DNA of 37,905 bases from the NCBI GenBank assembly GCA_002069125.1, contig MVZN01000025.1, positions 1-37,905 on the forward strand, given 5' to 3'. The stretch is from Spirochaetes bacterium ADurb.BinA120 (GTDB taxonomy: Bacteria > Spirochaetota > UBA4802 > UBA5368). The translations under genes and the position numbers were made by a program. A model generated the notes under the pieces. The model saw nothing but the letters and a program-made list of their open reading frames with translations. It was not told the origin of the DNA and made no database searches. Positions 23,662-32,352 of the stretch are shown in pieces; within the stretch, counting starts at the first letter, position 1; the number at the start of each line of letters is the position of its first letter.

Positions 23662-24189
23662 ATGAAAACACTCTTTCGCAGCGCCCTAAAGATGTCCATT
23701 GTCCCGATTTTGGCGCTTGCCGCCTCGTGCACAATTTGGAACGCCCGCCAGTGGGAGAACCTGGAGGACAGGTCCTTCTACTTCCAGAGATTCTCCTATT
23801 ACCTAAAGGGAGCGGACCGGCGTACGGCCTTCGAATTTATGCGCGATTTTCCCCTGGACGACGCCCTTCGTATAGTCGCCGAGAGGTACTCGATCGTAAT
23901 AGACTCCTCGGAATTCCGGTCCTTTATGGAGGATCCGGAAAACGAGCGGCGTCTCGAGGTGTACGGGGTGATATTGAGCGAACGGTTTACATGGCGGTCC
24001 AAAAACGCCAACGATAATACGATCGAACTGGAATACGCCAACGAGTTCAAGGAGGAATCGACCGATACCATAAGGCGCTATTCGCTTACCTTAAGGTCGG
24101 GCGGCAAGGTCCGCGCGGTTTTAGGCGACACGGTGGATAAGCGCGAGGACGTTCCGTCCAGCCTCTCCGAGATTTCGCGGCGCAGATAA
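23662..24189 (+). CDS. Hypothetical lipoprotein
   Basis: A 175-residue protein with a lipoprotein signal peptide (basic N-terminus, hydrophobic 12-21, lipobox LAASC with Cys23). The mature part is a mix of short helices and strands, rich in Arg, Glu and Asp (RFSYYLKGADRRTAFEFMRDFPLDDALRIVAERYS; TIELEYANEFKEES). No family is recognised. A GGAG sits about 12 nt before the ATG. The hydrolase gene follows after 15 bp, so the two are probably co-transcribed. Envelope location follows from the signal peptide; nothing more can be said of function. Confidence 0.7.
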   Translation: MKTLFRSALKMSIVPILALAASCTIWNARQWENLEDRSFYFQRFSYYLKGADRRTAFEFMRDFPLDDALRIVAERYSIVIDSSEFRSFMEDPENERRLEVYGVILSERFTWRSKNANDNTIELEYANEFKEESTDTIRRYSLTLRSGGKVRAVLGDTVDKREDVPSSLSEISRRR

Positions 24190-24204
24190 GGTATGGGTGG
24201 CGGC

Positions 24205-25008
24205 ATGAGTCAAAACCGGCATAACGATTATTCCATCTTTGACCGCCCGGAGATACTGATGTATCTTTTCCACCCCCGGCCCGAAACCGGTTTCGGACCG
24301 GGAAACGGCTACAAGGAGATTTTTATCCCCGTGTCCGGGGGCGAGCGCATCGGCGGCCGTTTCTACGCGGCCGGAACCATGTCGCCGACGCTGTTGTTCT
24401 TCCACGGCAACGGGGAGATCGTCGAAGACTATCACGACCTTGGCCCCATTTACGCCCGCATGGGGCTCAATTTTATGCCGGTGGATTATCGCGGCTACGG
24501 AAGGTCCACCGGTACGCCAACCGTTTCGGCGATGATGAGCGACTGCCACGCGATATTCGAATTCGCGATCGAACATCTGGCGGCCGGGGGCCACAGCGGT
24601 CCGCTGATAGCCATGGGGCGCTCGCTCGGCAGCGCCTCGGCGATCGAACTGGCCTTTCATTATCCGGAGAGTATCGGCGGGCTTGTGGTGGAGAGCGGGT
24701 TCGCGCGGATAGTGCCGCTTCTTCGCCTGCTCGGCATCGACGCGAAGCGCTGCGGCATAACCGAGGAGGGTTCGTTCGACAACGGCCAAAAGATCGCGGC
24801 GTACGGGGGGCCGACCCTCATCATCCATGCCGAGAACGACCATATCATCCCCTTCGAGGACGGGCTTATGCTCCATTCGATGAGCGGCTCAGCGAACAAG
24901 CGATTGCTGAAAATCAAAAAGGCCGACCATAACACCGTGTTCCAATACGGACTCAAGGACTATATGGAGGCCGTCGCCCGGCTGGCCTCCGACGCCGCCA
25001 AGGCCTGA
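24205..25008 (+). CDS. Alpha/beta hydrolase (serine hydrolase)
   Basis: A 267-residue alpha/beta hydrolase. The oxyanion region LFFHGNGE, the VDYRGYGRSTG segment, the nucleophile elbow GRSLGSAS (Ser), the acid Asp in HAENDHIIP and the His in KADHNTV form a full catalytic triad. This pattern (HGNGE, DYRGYGxSxG) is common in the DUF-type BEM46/YqkD-like hydrolases. Substrate is unknown; there is no signal peptide. I choose ATG 24205 over an ATG 12 bp earlier, where the GG-rich ribosome binding site would be too close. It probably shares a message with the lipoprotein upstream. Confidence 0.85.
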   Translation: MSQNRHNDYSIFDRPEILMYLFHPRPETGFGPGNGYKEIFIPVSGGERIGGRFYAAGTMSPTLLFFHGNGEIVEDYHDLGPIYARMGLNFMPVDYRGYGRSTGTPTVSAMMSDCHAIFEFAIEHLAAGGHSGPLIAMGRSLGSASAIELAFHYPESIGGLVVESGFARIVPLLRLLGIDAKRCGITEEGSFDNGQKIAAYGGPTLIIHAENDHIIPFEDGLMLHSMSGSANKRLLKIKKADHNTVFQYGLKDYMEAVARLASDAAKA

Positions 25009-25164
25009 CGGCGCCCGGCCACGGGCCCATGGCGCGTGCGGTGGAGGTTTTAAAGGCCTCCATGCCCCGGCGGAAGAAAATGATTGACGCTTGACCCTTT
25101 AAGGATTCTGCTTTGGTTTCATCCCCGCATGCATAGACGCGGCATGAACTAAAGGCCGGAGAAA

Positions 25165-25860
25165 ATGGATCTAATACTTACGGGAATCGTGGAGGCCTTC
25201 CGCCTTCTTGTAACGCTGGACGACGAGATACTTCGCGTTACGCTTCTGTCGCTACAGATCTCGGGCAGCGCGACCCTCGTAAGCCTCGTGCTGGGAGTAA
25301 GCTCAGGCACCGCCATCGCTCTTTCCGAGTTTCCCGGCAAACGCCTTGTCGTGAGCGCCATAAACACCGGCATGGGGCTTCCGCCGGTGGTCGTTGGCCT
25401 CTTCGTCACGATATTCATATGGCGCAACGGGCCGTTCGGATTTCTCGGCATGCTGTACACCCCGTCGGCCATGGTGCTGGCGCAGGCCATCATCGCAACG
25501 CCCATCGTTACCGGCATAAGCTTTGCGGCCATTCAGCACCTTCCCGACAAGCTGAGGCTGCAGATTCTGTCTCTCGGGGCCACCAGAGCGCAGATGGTCT
25601 GGATGCTCATGCGCGAGGCGCGCCTTCCTATACTGGCGGCGGTGATGGCCGGTTTCGGGGGAGTGATCTCGGAGATAGGCGCCTCCATCATGGTGGGGGG
25701 GAATATCAAGGGGTACACAAGGGTGCTGACTACGGCCACGGTAATGGAGACCAGCCGGGGTAATTTCGATGTAGCCATCGCCCTGTCGATCATTCTGCTC
25801 ATGCTTACCTTTACGATCAACTACATACTGACGTCCATCCAGCAGAGGGGCGGCCGGTGA
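25165..25860 (+). CDS. tupB: Tungstate-type ABC transporter permease TupB
   Basis: A 231-residue integral membrane protein with about five to six membrane helices. It matches the TupB/WtpB-like permeases of tungstate importers: N-terminal TLLSLQISGSATLVSLVLGVSSG, central LPPVVVGLFVTIFIWRNGPFGFLG, and the EAA loop LGATRAQMVWMLMREARLPILAAVMAGFG that docks onto the ATPase. TupB delivers tungstate (sometimes molybdate) across the inner membrane for molybdo/tungsto-enzymes. ATG 25165 has GGAG upstream. The next gene overlaps by 4 bp (GTGA). The periplasmic tungstate-binding protein TupA is not next to it. Confidence 0.85.
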   Translation: MDLILTGIVEAFRLLVTLDDEILRVTLLSLQISGSATLVSLVLGVSSGTAIALSEFPGKRLVVSAINTGMGLPPVVVGLFVTIFIWRNGPFGFLGMLYTPSAMVLAQAIIATPIVTGISFAAIQHLPDKLRLQILSLGATRAQMVWMLMREARLPILAAVMAGFGGVISEIGASIMVGGNIKGYTRVLTTATVMETSRGNFDVAIALSIILLMLTFTINYILTSIQQRGGR

Positions 25861-26954
25861 AGCGCGGGGGCAAAACCGCCCTCACGGTAAACGGCCTGCT
25901 GGTTGAGGTTGGCGGGACGGTGATACTAAATGTACCCCGGCTCGCCCTTGCGCCCGGAGAGGTGCTGGCGATAATTGGGCCGAACGGGGCCGGTAAAACC
26001 ACGCTGCTTACCTCGGTTTTGGGCATTCAGAGATATAAAAGCAAAGGGATCGTTACCCGGGGAGATCTGGCTTTTCCCGGCACGCCCCCGCACATCTATA
26101 GGCGCGGGTTCTCCATGGTCTTTCAGGATTCGCTGCTTTTCAACGCCTCGGTTTTCGACAACGTGGCCTCCGGCCTGAGGATTAGAGGTGTGGGGCGCTG
26201 GGAAGTGAAGAAGAGGGTCGACGAACAGCTCGAGCGCTTCGGTATAGCCGCGCTTGGCGAAAGAAGGGCCCTCTCGCTCTCCGGCGGCGAGGCCCAGCGT
26301 GTAAGCCTCGCGCGGGCCATGGCCACCTCTCCGGAGGTTCTGCTTCTGGACGAGCCCTTCGCGTCGCTGGATACCCCGACACGGGAATCCATCCTCGACG
26401 ACCTGGAGAGGGCGCTCTCCGGATCGGGCACGGCGGTAATGCTTGTAACTCACGACCGGGTGGAGACGCTGCGCCTTGCCGACAGGGTCCTGGTGCTGGA
26501 AAAGGGAAAGATCCTGCAGGAGGGCGAGACTATCGATGTTCTCCGGCGGCCCGCCAGTGAATTTGTGGCGTCTTTCGCGGGCACCGAAACCGTCCTGGCC
26601 GGAAGGGTGGCGCGAAGCGGAGGCGGCATCGTCGTTGTCGCGGCCTCGGGCCTGGAGGTGGAGGCGGCCGGGGAGGCGAACAAGGGTCAGAGGGTGGCGC
26701 TCTGCATACGGCCGGAGAATATCGTCCTGGCCTCGGCGGGCAGGACGAAGACCAGCGCGCGCAATACATACCAGGGCAGGGTGGAGCGGCTTATGCCGAT
26801 GGCGCATTATTACAAGGCCGTTATCGATTGCGGTTTTCCGCTGGTTGCCTACGTTACGCAGCAGTCCATGGATGAGATGGGCCTTCGCGAAGGGCTTCGC
26901 GTCCATGCCTCGTTCAAGGCGACCTCCGTGCATCTGATTAAAAAAGAGCATTAG
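25857..26954 (+). CDS. tupC: Tungstate-type ABC transporter ATPase TupC with C-terminal regulatory domain
   Basis: A 365-residue ABC ATPase that powers TupB. It starts with GTG in the overlap GTGA. Motifs: Walker A GPNGAGKTT (41-49), Q-loop MVFQDSLLFN, signature LSGGEAQRVSLARA, Walker B LLLDEPFASLD and the switch His in VTHD. Residues about 240-365 form a TOBE/MOP-like domain (LAGRVARSGGGIVVVAASGLEVE..., VALCIRPENIVLA) of the kind that binds oxyanions in ModC and may regulate uptake. Assignment as tungstate rather than molybdate ATPase is by its partner TupB. Confidence 0.85.
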   Translation: MKRGGKTALTVNGLLVEVGGTVILNVPRLALAPGEVLAIIGPNGAGKTTLLTSVLGIQRYKSKGIVTRGDLAFPGTPPHIYRRGFSMVFQDSLLFNASVFDNVASGLRIRGVGRWEVKKRVDEQLERFGIAALGERRALSLSGGEAQRVSLARAMATSPEVLLLDEPFASLDTPTRESILDDLERALSGSGTAVMLVTHDRVETLRLADRVLVLEKGKILQEGETIDVLRRPASEFVASFAGTETVLAGRVARSGGGIVVVAASGLEVEAAGEANKGQRVALCIRPENIVLASAGRTKTSARNTYQGRVERLMPMAHYYKAVIDCGFPLVAYVTQQSMDEMGLREGLRVHASFKATSVHLIKKEH

Positions 26955-26958
26955 GGCG

Positions 26959-27813
26959 ATGATAGATCTCCACACCCATACGAGCGCCTCCGACGGCCTG
27001 CTTCGCCCGTCCCGGCTGGTGGAGCTGGCCGCCCGGCAGGGCGTACGGACGCTCGCCGTTACCGACCACGACACAATGGATGGTGTAGACGAGGCCCTTG
27101 CGAGCGCGGCGGAGCACGGCATTAGGCTTATACCCGGAATCGAGTTCAGCGTGGAGTATCCCTCGGGCTCGTTTCATCTGGTGGGGCTTTTCGTGGACCA
27201 CCTTTCCCCCGCCATCACCGCCGCGGTGGAGAGGCTGAAGGCCGTTCGGGAGAACAGAGGGGGACTAATAATCGCCGAGCTCGAAAATTCCGGGGTGAGC
27301 ATTCCCCTGGAGGAGGTCGTCGCCGAGGCGGCGGGCGGCGCGCTCGGAAAACCGCACTTCGCGCGCGTGATGGTGCGCCGCGGTTACGCCGGCAGCGTGG
27401 AGGAGGTGTTCGAACGGTATCTCGTCGACGGCAGGCCCGGGGACGTGCCGAAGAAAAAAATTCCACCATCGGAGGCCATAGGCCTGGTGCTGGAGGCCGG
27501 CGGCCTTCCCATCCTGGCACACCCGTCCTCGCTCGGCCTGCCATCCTTCGAGGCCTTCGGGGAATTGCTCGATGAATTGCGGGCGATGGGCCTTGCAGGA
27601 ATTGAGGCCTACGCGGCCCTGCACACGGAAGAGGAGGTCCGCCGCTACGAGGCGATTGCGCTCGGGCGCGGCCTCCTCGTCTCCGGCGGGAGCGATTTCC
27701 ACGGGGAGGCGGGCGAACGGCCCGGTTATTACAGGATCGGCCTGCCCATACCGACCGGGCTTATCGACGAGATGGACCGGTTTCGCGGGGAGCGGACTTC
27801 CGGCCCGGCCTGA
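26959..27813 (+). CDS. PHP-domain phosphoesterase (TrpH/RNase AM-like)
   Basis: A 284-residue PHP protein. Metal-binding motifs are in order: DLHTHTSASDG (N-terminal), TDHDT, PGIEFS, the GKPHFAR segment, HPSS and SGGSDFHG near the C-terminus. The family (E. coli YciV/TrpH) hydrolyses 3',5'-nucleoside bisphosphates and trims 5' ends of RNA; this activity is inferred from similarity. It begins 5 bp after tupC and may be co-transcribed with it by chance of neighbourhood. It ends 24 bp from the convergent argC gene. Confidence 0.88.
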   Translation: MIDLHTHTSASDGLLRPSRLVELAARQGVRTLAVTDHDTMDGVDEALASAAEHGIRLIPGIEFSVEYPSGSFHLVGLFVDHLSPAITAAVERLKAVRENRGGLIIAELENSGVSIPLEEVVAEAAGGALGKPHFARVMVRRGYAGSVEEVFERYLVDGRPGDVPKKKIPPSEAIGLVLEAGGLPILAHPSSLGLPSFEAFGELLDELRAMGLAGIEAYAALHTEEEVRRYEAIALGRGLLVSGGSDFHGEAGERPGYYRIGLPIPTGLIDEMDRFRGERTSGPA

Positions 27814-27837
27814 GGAGCGGCCCGGTTTCCGCCCAAA

Positions 27838-28884
27838 TTATGGATAGAAGGGCAGCGCCGAAAGCCCCGCCGTCTCGTCGAAGCCCAGCATGAGGTTGGC
27901 GTTCTGAACGGCGTTTCCGGACTGGCCCTTGATTAGGTTGTCGATAACGGATGTTATGAACAGCTTTCCGGTGCGCTCGTCGACCATTGCGCGTATCTCG
28001 CAGCGGTTCGATCCGCGCACATCGGTGGTGTTGGGCGAGCTGTCGGTGATGTAAACGAACGGCCTGCCCTTGTAGTACTCCCTGTACAGCGATTGCGCAT
28101 CGGCCGTGGTCATGCCGGGCGCGCAGTCGGCGTAGATGGTGGTCAGTATGCCGCGGTTCAGCGGAACTATCTGCGGAACGAACAGTATGCGGTGCTGGTT
28201 TTCCGTGCGCGCGTTCAGCACGTTCTCCACCTCCACAATGTGCTGGTGTCGTCCCTCGCGGTAGGTATTGACGTTTTCGTACCGCTGTGGATAGAAGTTC
28301 GTCTCTCCCGGGTTTTTGCCCGCGCCGGAAACGCCGGTTTTCCCGTCGCAGATGATTGTCGGGCCCTCTATTATGCCCTTTTCCACCGCGGGCAGAAGCC
28401 CGAGTATCATCGATACCGCAAAGCAGCCAGGATTGCCGACGAGGCGGGCCGAGCGTATACGCTCCGCGTTGATCTCGGGCAGGCCGTACACGGCCTGTGT
28501 GAGCATGTCGGCCGCGGAGTGGGAGGTCTCCATCCCCTTGTTCGCCGCGTAGACCGTGTAGTCGGCCTCGTTCTCGAACCTGAAGTCGCCGCTGAAGTCG
28601 ATGACGGGGACGGCGTGGCGGTTGAACTCCCTGATAAGGCTCATCCCCGCCCTGTCGGGGGTGGAAAAGAACGCGATGTCGATGTCCCCGTAATCGATGT
28701 TTTCGGGCGGTTCTACGAGCATATCGCAGTGTCCCCTGAGGTGGGGAAAGACCCTGCTTATCGGTGCGCCGGCGTCCTTTCTCGCGACGAGCTGTTTGAT
28801 TTTGATTCCCGGATGACGGAGGAGTATCTCGATGAGGCCGAGCCCTCCGAAGCCGGTGGCCCCCACGATCAGCGCCTTTTTCAT
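27838..28884 (-). CDS. argC: N-acetyl-gamma-glutamyl-phosphate reductase ArgC
   Basis: ArgC reduces N-acetylglutamyl phosphate to the semialdehyde with NADPH in arginine synthesis. The 348-residue protein has the NADP motif GATGFGGLGL (8-17), the catalytic Cys154 in GNPGCFAVS, VSGAGKNP, the substrate segment REGRHQHIVEVE and the C-terminal KGQSGNAVQNANLM motif. All are intact. It stands alone on the minus strand with its own promoter; no other arg genes are in the window. The ATG is near the promoter and has a GAGAGG sequence upstream. Confidence 0.96.
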   Translation of the reverse strand: MKKALIVGATGFGGLGLIEILLRHPGIKIKQLVARKDAGAPISRVFPHLRGHCDMLVEPPENIDYGDIDIAFFSTPDRAGMSLIREFNRHAVPVIDFSGDFRFENEADYTVYAANKGMETSHSAADMLTQAVYGLPEINAERIRSARLVGNPGCFAVSMILGLLPAVEKGIIEGPTIICDGKTGVSGAGKNPGETNFYPQRYENVNTYREGRHQHIVEVENVLNARTENQHRILFVPQIVPLNRGILTTIYADCAPGMTTADAQSLYREYYKGRPFVYITDSSPNTTDVRGSNRCEIRAMVDERTGKLFITSVIDNLIKGQSGNAVQNANLMLGFDETAGLSALPFYP

Positions 28885-28913
28885 TTCAGCCTCTCACTAC
28901 GATAGTGAACGCC

Positions 28914-28942
28914 ATAATGGCGCCGCGCCCGAAATTTGTAAA
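28914..28942 (-). promoter_or_regulatory. Promoter of argC
   Basis: On the minus strand TTTACA (28937-28942, 5 of 6) and CATTAT (28914-28919, 4 of 6) are exactly 17 bp apart. Transcription would start about 20-25 nt before the argC ATG. No ARG box is obvious. Confidence 0.55.
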
Positions 28943-28979
28943 TAATTATCCTTGATGATGTTTATGTCCGGAACGCGGT

Positions 28980-29390
28980 TTACTTGTACACGCTGCCCAT
29001 CGAGGAGACGGCCTTTTGAACGGCAGCGTCGTCCGGGTAGCGCATAAGTATATTGGTTAGGGCGTCATCGCGCAGAGCGGCCGTCCTGTTTAGGGCCGCC
29101 ACAAGCTCCTTAAGCTCGAGAGGAAGATCTTCCGGGCGGAGCAGTTCCGGGTATTTCTTTTCAAGTTCCTCGTAGCGGGGTCCGAGTTTTTTCATGCGGC
29201 TTTCGAGTGAAGTGATCGATAGCGCGGCCGTCCGCGGGCAATCAGCCCGTTCGGCATCGGCGACAAACGTCTCACGGGCCTCGATCATTTCGCGTATGAC
29301 GATCTTGATGTCCGCGTACTTGCCCGTGCCGCAGCCGCATTGGAGCATGAACGCCGCGATGCCAAGAAAACCGGTGAATAGTCGGTACAT
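28980..29390 (-). CDS. Small hypothetical lipoprotein
   Basis: A 136-residue protein with a short hydrophobic signal (FTGFLGIAAFML) and two cysteines at 18 and 20 (LQCGC), which fits the loose lipoboxes of spirochaetes although it is not a textbook one. The mature part is all-helical with heptad-like spacing (VIREMIEARETFVADAE, LESRMKKLGPRYEELEKKYPELL). No family is recognised. It lies upstream of argC on the same strand but argC has its own promoter. Expression and function cannot be judged from sequence. Confidence 0.55.
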   Translation of the reverse strand: MYRLFTGFLGIAAFMLQCGCGTGKYADIKIVIREMIEARETFVADAERADCPRTAALSITSLESRMKKLGPRYEELEKKYPELLRPEDLPLELKELVAALNRTAALRDDALTNILMRYPDDAAVQKAVSSMGSVYK

Positions 29391-29515
29391 CCGGCACCTC
29401 CCTGTTGGTTTAAGACCACTGTATATATGCCGGGAAGCTCGTTGTCAAACAGAAATGGGCTCCTGGCGCGGAACGCTGAAAACCCCTAAATTTTCCAAGG
29501 TCCACCCGATTATCC

Positions 29516-29700
29516 TTGACAAACGAAGGGTCCCGTCGTTGCTATTCATTTTACTTGAATGTGTTTGTATTGAACACAATACCCGGTCTGTTGTTTTACC
29601 GGACGTTTTGGGAGGGTTCTTCCCATCGAGGGAGGGGCCCTCTCGACGCAAACGGGCTTTGGCGCGACGGCCGGTTTGTATCGACAAGGACCAGAGGAGG
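29516..29700 (+). promoter_or_regulatory. Promoter region and structured leader of asd
   Basis: The 317-bp gap 29391-29707 holds a perfect -35 box TTGACA (29516-29521) without a convincing -10 at 17 bp (GCTATT at 19 bp is the best). Downstream are two overlapping inverted repeats that cannot form together: TGTGTT/AACACA (29560-29578) and GTATTG/CAATAC (29567-29582). Further stems are CCGGT/ACCGG (about 29584-29603) and TCGAGGG with CTCTCGA-type pairing near 29627-29647. No lysine riboswitch core is recognised. The palindromes could be a repressor site or an RNA switch. Confidence 0.4.
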
Positions 29701-29707
29701 TACGCCG

Positions 29708-30724
29708 ATGAAAAAGTACAATGTAGTAATCCTCGGGGCTACGGGAGCCGTGGGCATCGAATTCCGCAAGATACTGCTCGAGCGGAAATTCCCCATTGAC
29801 AAAATCCGTTTCCTCGGATCCTCGACGGTCGGAAAACAGATCGATTTCGGCGGACGCACAGTGACGGTGGAGGCGGTCGGCGATGATTCGTTCAAGGGTT
29901 TCGATATCGCCCTGTTTTCCGCCGGCGCGTCGATAAGCAGGCAGGTCGCGCGACAGGCGGCCGAGGCTGGCTGTATAGTGGTGGACAACAGCTCGGCATG
30001 GCGGATGGAGCCGGACGTTCCGCTCGTGGTGCCCGAGGTAAATCCCGATGACGTGGATTGGAACAGGGGAATCATCGCCAATCCCAACTGCTCGACCATA
30101 CAGATGGTGGTGGCGCTTAAGCCCATCCATGACCGCGCACGGATAAGGCGCGTCGTTGTGAATACCTACCAGGCCGTTTCCGGTACCGGGCTAAAGGCGA
30201 TCGAAGAGCTCGATTTGCAGGTGAAGGACCTGGTGCAGGGCGGACAGGGGGCCCAGCGAAAGGTCTATCCGCATCGCATCGCGTTCAACTGCCTTCCGCA
30301 TATCGACGTATTTCTTCCCAACGGGTACACCAGGGAAGAGATGAAGATGGTGAACGAAACCAGAAAGATACTGGGCGACGACTCTATTCGGGTGACTGCG
30401 ACGACCGTCCGCGTGCCGGTTTATCACGGACATTCCGAAAGCGTCAATATAGAGACCGAGAAGAAGATCACGGCGGAGGAGGTCCGGGAGCTGCTTCGCG
30501 GCGCGCCCGGAGTGACCGTTGAGGACGATCCCTCGCGGAACATGTATCCCCTCGCCATAAACGCCGCCGGTAAAGACGACGTGTTTGTGGGCAGGATACG
30601 CGAGGACGAGTCCATCCCGAACGGTATCAATATGTGGGTGGTGTCGGACAATATACGCAAGGGCGCCGCGCTCAACACAGTGCAGATAGCGGAGCTCCTC
30701 ATAAAAAAGGGACTGGTCAAGTAG
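29708..30724 (+). CDS. asd: Aspartate-semialdehyde dehydrogenase
   Basis: Asd reduces aspartyl phosphate to aspartate semialdehyde with NADPH, the branch to lysine/diaminopimelate, threonine and methionine. I use the ATG at 29708, preceded by AGAGGAGG; the frame is open 64 codons further upstream without reason. The 338-residue protein shows GATGAVG (10-16), VDNSSAWRM, the catalytic Cys128 in NPNCSTIQ, the NTYQAVSGTG loop and RVPVYHGHSE with the active-site His. It is complete. It lies alone between divergent and convergent neighbours. Confidence 0.96.
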   Translation: MKKYNVVILGATGAVGIEFRKILLERKFPIDKIRFLGSSTVGKQIDFGGRTVTVEAVGDDSFKGFDIALFSAGASISRQVARQAAEAGCIVVDNSSAWRMEPDVPLVVPEVNPDDVDWNRGIIANPNCSTIQMVVALKPIHDRARIRRVVVNTYQAVSGTGLKAIEELDLQVKDLVQGGQGAQRKVYPHRIAFNCLPHIDVFLPNGYTREEMKMVNETRKILGDDSIRVTATTVRVPVYHGHSESVNIETEKKITAEEVRELLRGAPGVTVEDDPSRNMYPLAINAAGKDDVFVGRIREDESIPNGINMWVVSDNIRKGAALNTVQIAELLIKKGLVK

Positions 30725-30736
30725 ACGGCGAGGGAC

Positions 30737-31951
30737 TCACTCCGTTTCGGGATAGCGCTGCCGGATAGAGCGGATAAAGTCCAGATTCTCGAAAAAGACT
30801 TCGACAAGCTCCGGGTCGAACTTTCGGCCCGAGAGCTTTTTTATCTCATCGAGCACGGAATCCTCCTCCCAGGCCTCCTTGTAGACTCGGCGCGACGACA
30901 GCGCGTCGTAAACGTCGGCAAGGGCGACGATGCGTCCGTATAGTGGAATCTCCTCGCCTCGAAGCGGGGTCCCTTCGGGGTCGGGAAGGCAGGTGTTATC
31001 GTCCACCCTCCCCGGGTAACCGGTTCCATCCCAGTTCTCGTGGTGCGTAAGGGCCACCACCGCCGCGACCTCATCGAATTCCGACTGCCGGTCCCGGAAG
31101 AGCCTGGCGCCCAGGTAGGTGTGGCTCTTCATGATCTCGTATTCCTCGTCGGTGAATCTGGCGGGCTTTTTTAAAATGAGGTCCGAAATGGCCACCTTGC
31201 CCACGTCGTGAAGCATGGACGCCATTCGGAGTATATCGCGGTTACGGTCGATGGTTTCTCGGGGCACGCCGCGCCGCTGGGCCCAGCGCTCGTAAAGCTC
31301 GACCGAGTACGAAGCTACCCTGTTGACGTGCGCGCCGGTCTCCTTTGGGTCGCGCAGCTCGGCCATGCCGATCATGCGCAGCAGGAGGGCGCGGGTCATC
31401 TGCGCGCGCTGCAGCACCATTCCGGCGATACCGGCGAAATGCAGCACGTAGGGTTCGAGTCCGCTGTCGAACGGAATGAAGGCGCCCGAATCGTCCATGG
31501 CGTTTATGATCTGCAGAACGCCTATGATCACCTCGCGGCTCGTTTTGAGCGGCACGGTCAGCACCGAGGTGGTGCGGTAGCGGGATATTTTGTCGTAGTT
31601 AGAGTCGAAATGGTAAGGGGCTTCGGGCGGTATGACGTAGACGTCGGGGGTGTTGACTATCTCGCCGGTCGAGGCTACATAGCCCGCAAGCGACCGCTGA
31701 TTGATGGGCAGCCTGAATGTCGTATAGATGAGCTTCTGTCCCTCGGGCAGCTTCCTCTGAAGGGTATCGTTCTGCGAATGGCTGAAAACGAGGTGGTCGC
31801 CGTCGCGGATGTAAATCGAGCCGGCATCGGCGTTCACTACTTTTCTCGCCTCGGACAATATCCGCTCGAGCAGGATGTCGAGGTCCCGGATGTCGTTGAG
31901 CTCCGAACCGATGCGGATGATGTCGTCCAGTCTGCCGGCGTCCCTGCCCAT
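30737..31951 (-). CDS. GAF-HD-GYP cyclic-di-GMP phosphodiesterase
   Basis: A 404-residue cytoplasmic protein. Residues about 20-180 form a GAF sensor domain (ILSEARKVVNADAGSIYI..., LTVPLKTSREVIIGVLQIIN). Residues about 185-395 form an HD-GYP domain: the HD pair His248/Asp249 in SMLHDVGK, HHENWDGTGYPG with His303, His304, Glu305 and GYP (311-313), and LADVYDALSSRRVYK. All catalytic residues are present, so it should degrade c-di-GMP. Spirochaetes use c-di-GMP to control motility and attachment. ATG 31951 has GGGGGT upstream. It converges with asd with only 12 bp between stops. Confidence 0.93.
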   Translation of the reverse strand: MGRDAGRLDDIIRIGSELNDIRDLDILLERILSEARKVVNADAGSIYIRDGDHLVFSHSQNDTLQRKLPEGQKLIYTTFRLPINQRSLAGYVASTGEIVNTPDVYVIPPEAPYHFDSNYDKISRYRTTSVLTVPLKTSREVIIGVLQIINAMDDSGAFIPFDSGLEPYVLHFAGIAGMVLQRAQMTRALLLRMIGMAELRDPKETGAHVNRVASYSVELYERWAQRRGVPRETIDRNRDILRMASMLHDVGKVAISDLILKKPARFTDEEYEIMKSHTYLGARLFRDRQSEFDEVAAVVALTHHENWDGTGYPGRVDDNTCLPDPEGTPLRGEEIPLYGRIVALADVYDALSSRRVYKEAWEEDSVLDEIKKLSGRKFDPELVEVFFENLDFIRSIRQRYPETE

Positions 31952-32065
31952 CGTACCCCCGTGTAATTTCCAGTTTCGGCCCCGAAAGCGGTCGGTGCGG
32001 GCTTTCGGAAAAACCTTGACCCCGATACCACCGCGTTGAAGGCGTCAATGGAGCGCGGAGATTAT

Positions 32066-32156
32066 TAGACTTGTTGCATAACTGGAAAGGAGAGCCCACT
32101 TTCCCCCGCCTACGGCGGGGGAAAGAGCGATCATTCCGGGTTTGGCAACAACTCTA
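32066..32156. mobile_element. MITE-like inverted repeat with central hairpin
   Basis: A 91-bp element. Its ends TAGACTTGTTGC (32066-32077) and GCAACAACTCTA (32145-32156) are near-perfect inverted repeats; similarity reaches about 22 bp inward. The centre is a perfect 12-bp hairpin CTTTCCCCCGCC/GGCGGGGGAAAG (32099-32125). Ends begin with TA, as in elements that duplicate a TA target, but no clear longer duplication is seen. No coding capacity. Confidence 0.5.
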
Positions 32157-32352
32157 TTAAATTATCGGAAAAGCCATAAATGAAAATAAGCGGGCAGGGG
32201 GTGGAAATCAAGCAGGAGGAGGACTTTATCATAATTAAATGAATTTTTTCAGTATTTGACACGAAAATAATACTATACCGCGAAAACGATTCGTGTTACA
32301 GTTATGACGGTCAACGCGGCGCACGATTATCGAAGGGGCTCCAAGAGGCCGA
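32157..32352. other. Intergenic A/T-rich region upstream of fapA
   Basis: This stretch is far more A/T-rich than its surroundings. It has TTGACA (32256-32261) but no -10 box at the proper spacing (TACTAT and TATACC are too close). A control site for fapA is expected here; I cannot define it. No gene, RNA or terminator is seen. The region 31952-32065 holds only a 7-bp stem CCGAAAG/CTTTCGG (31982-32008). Confidence 0.35.

Noticed and set aside
29391-29707. Lysine riboswitch controlling asd
   Set aside because: No L-box core elements could be matched in the leader.
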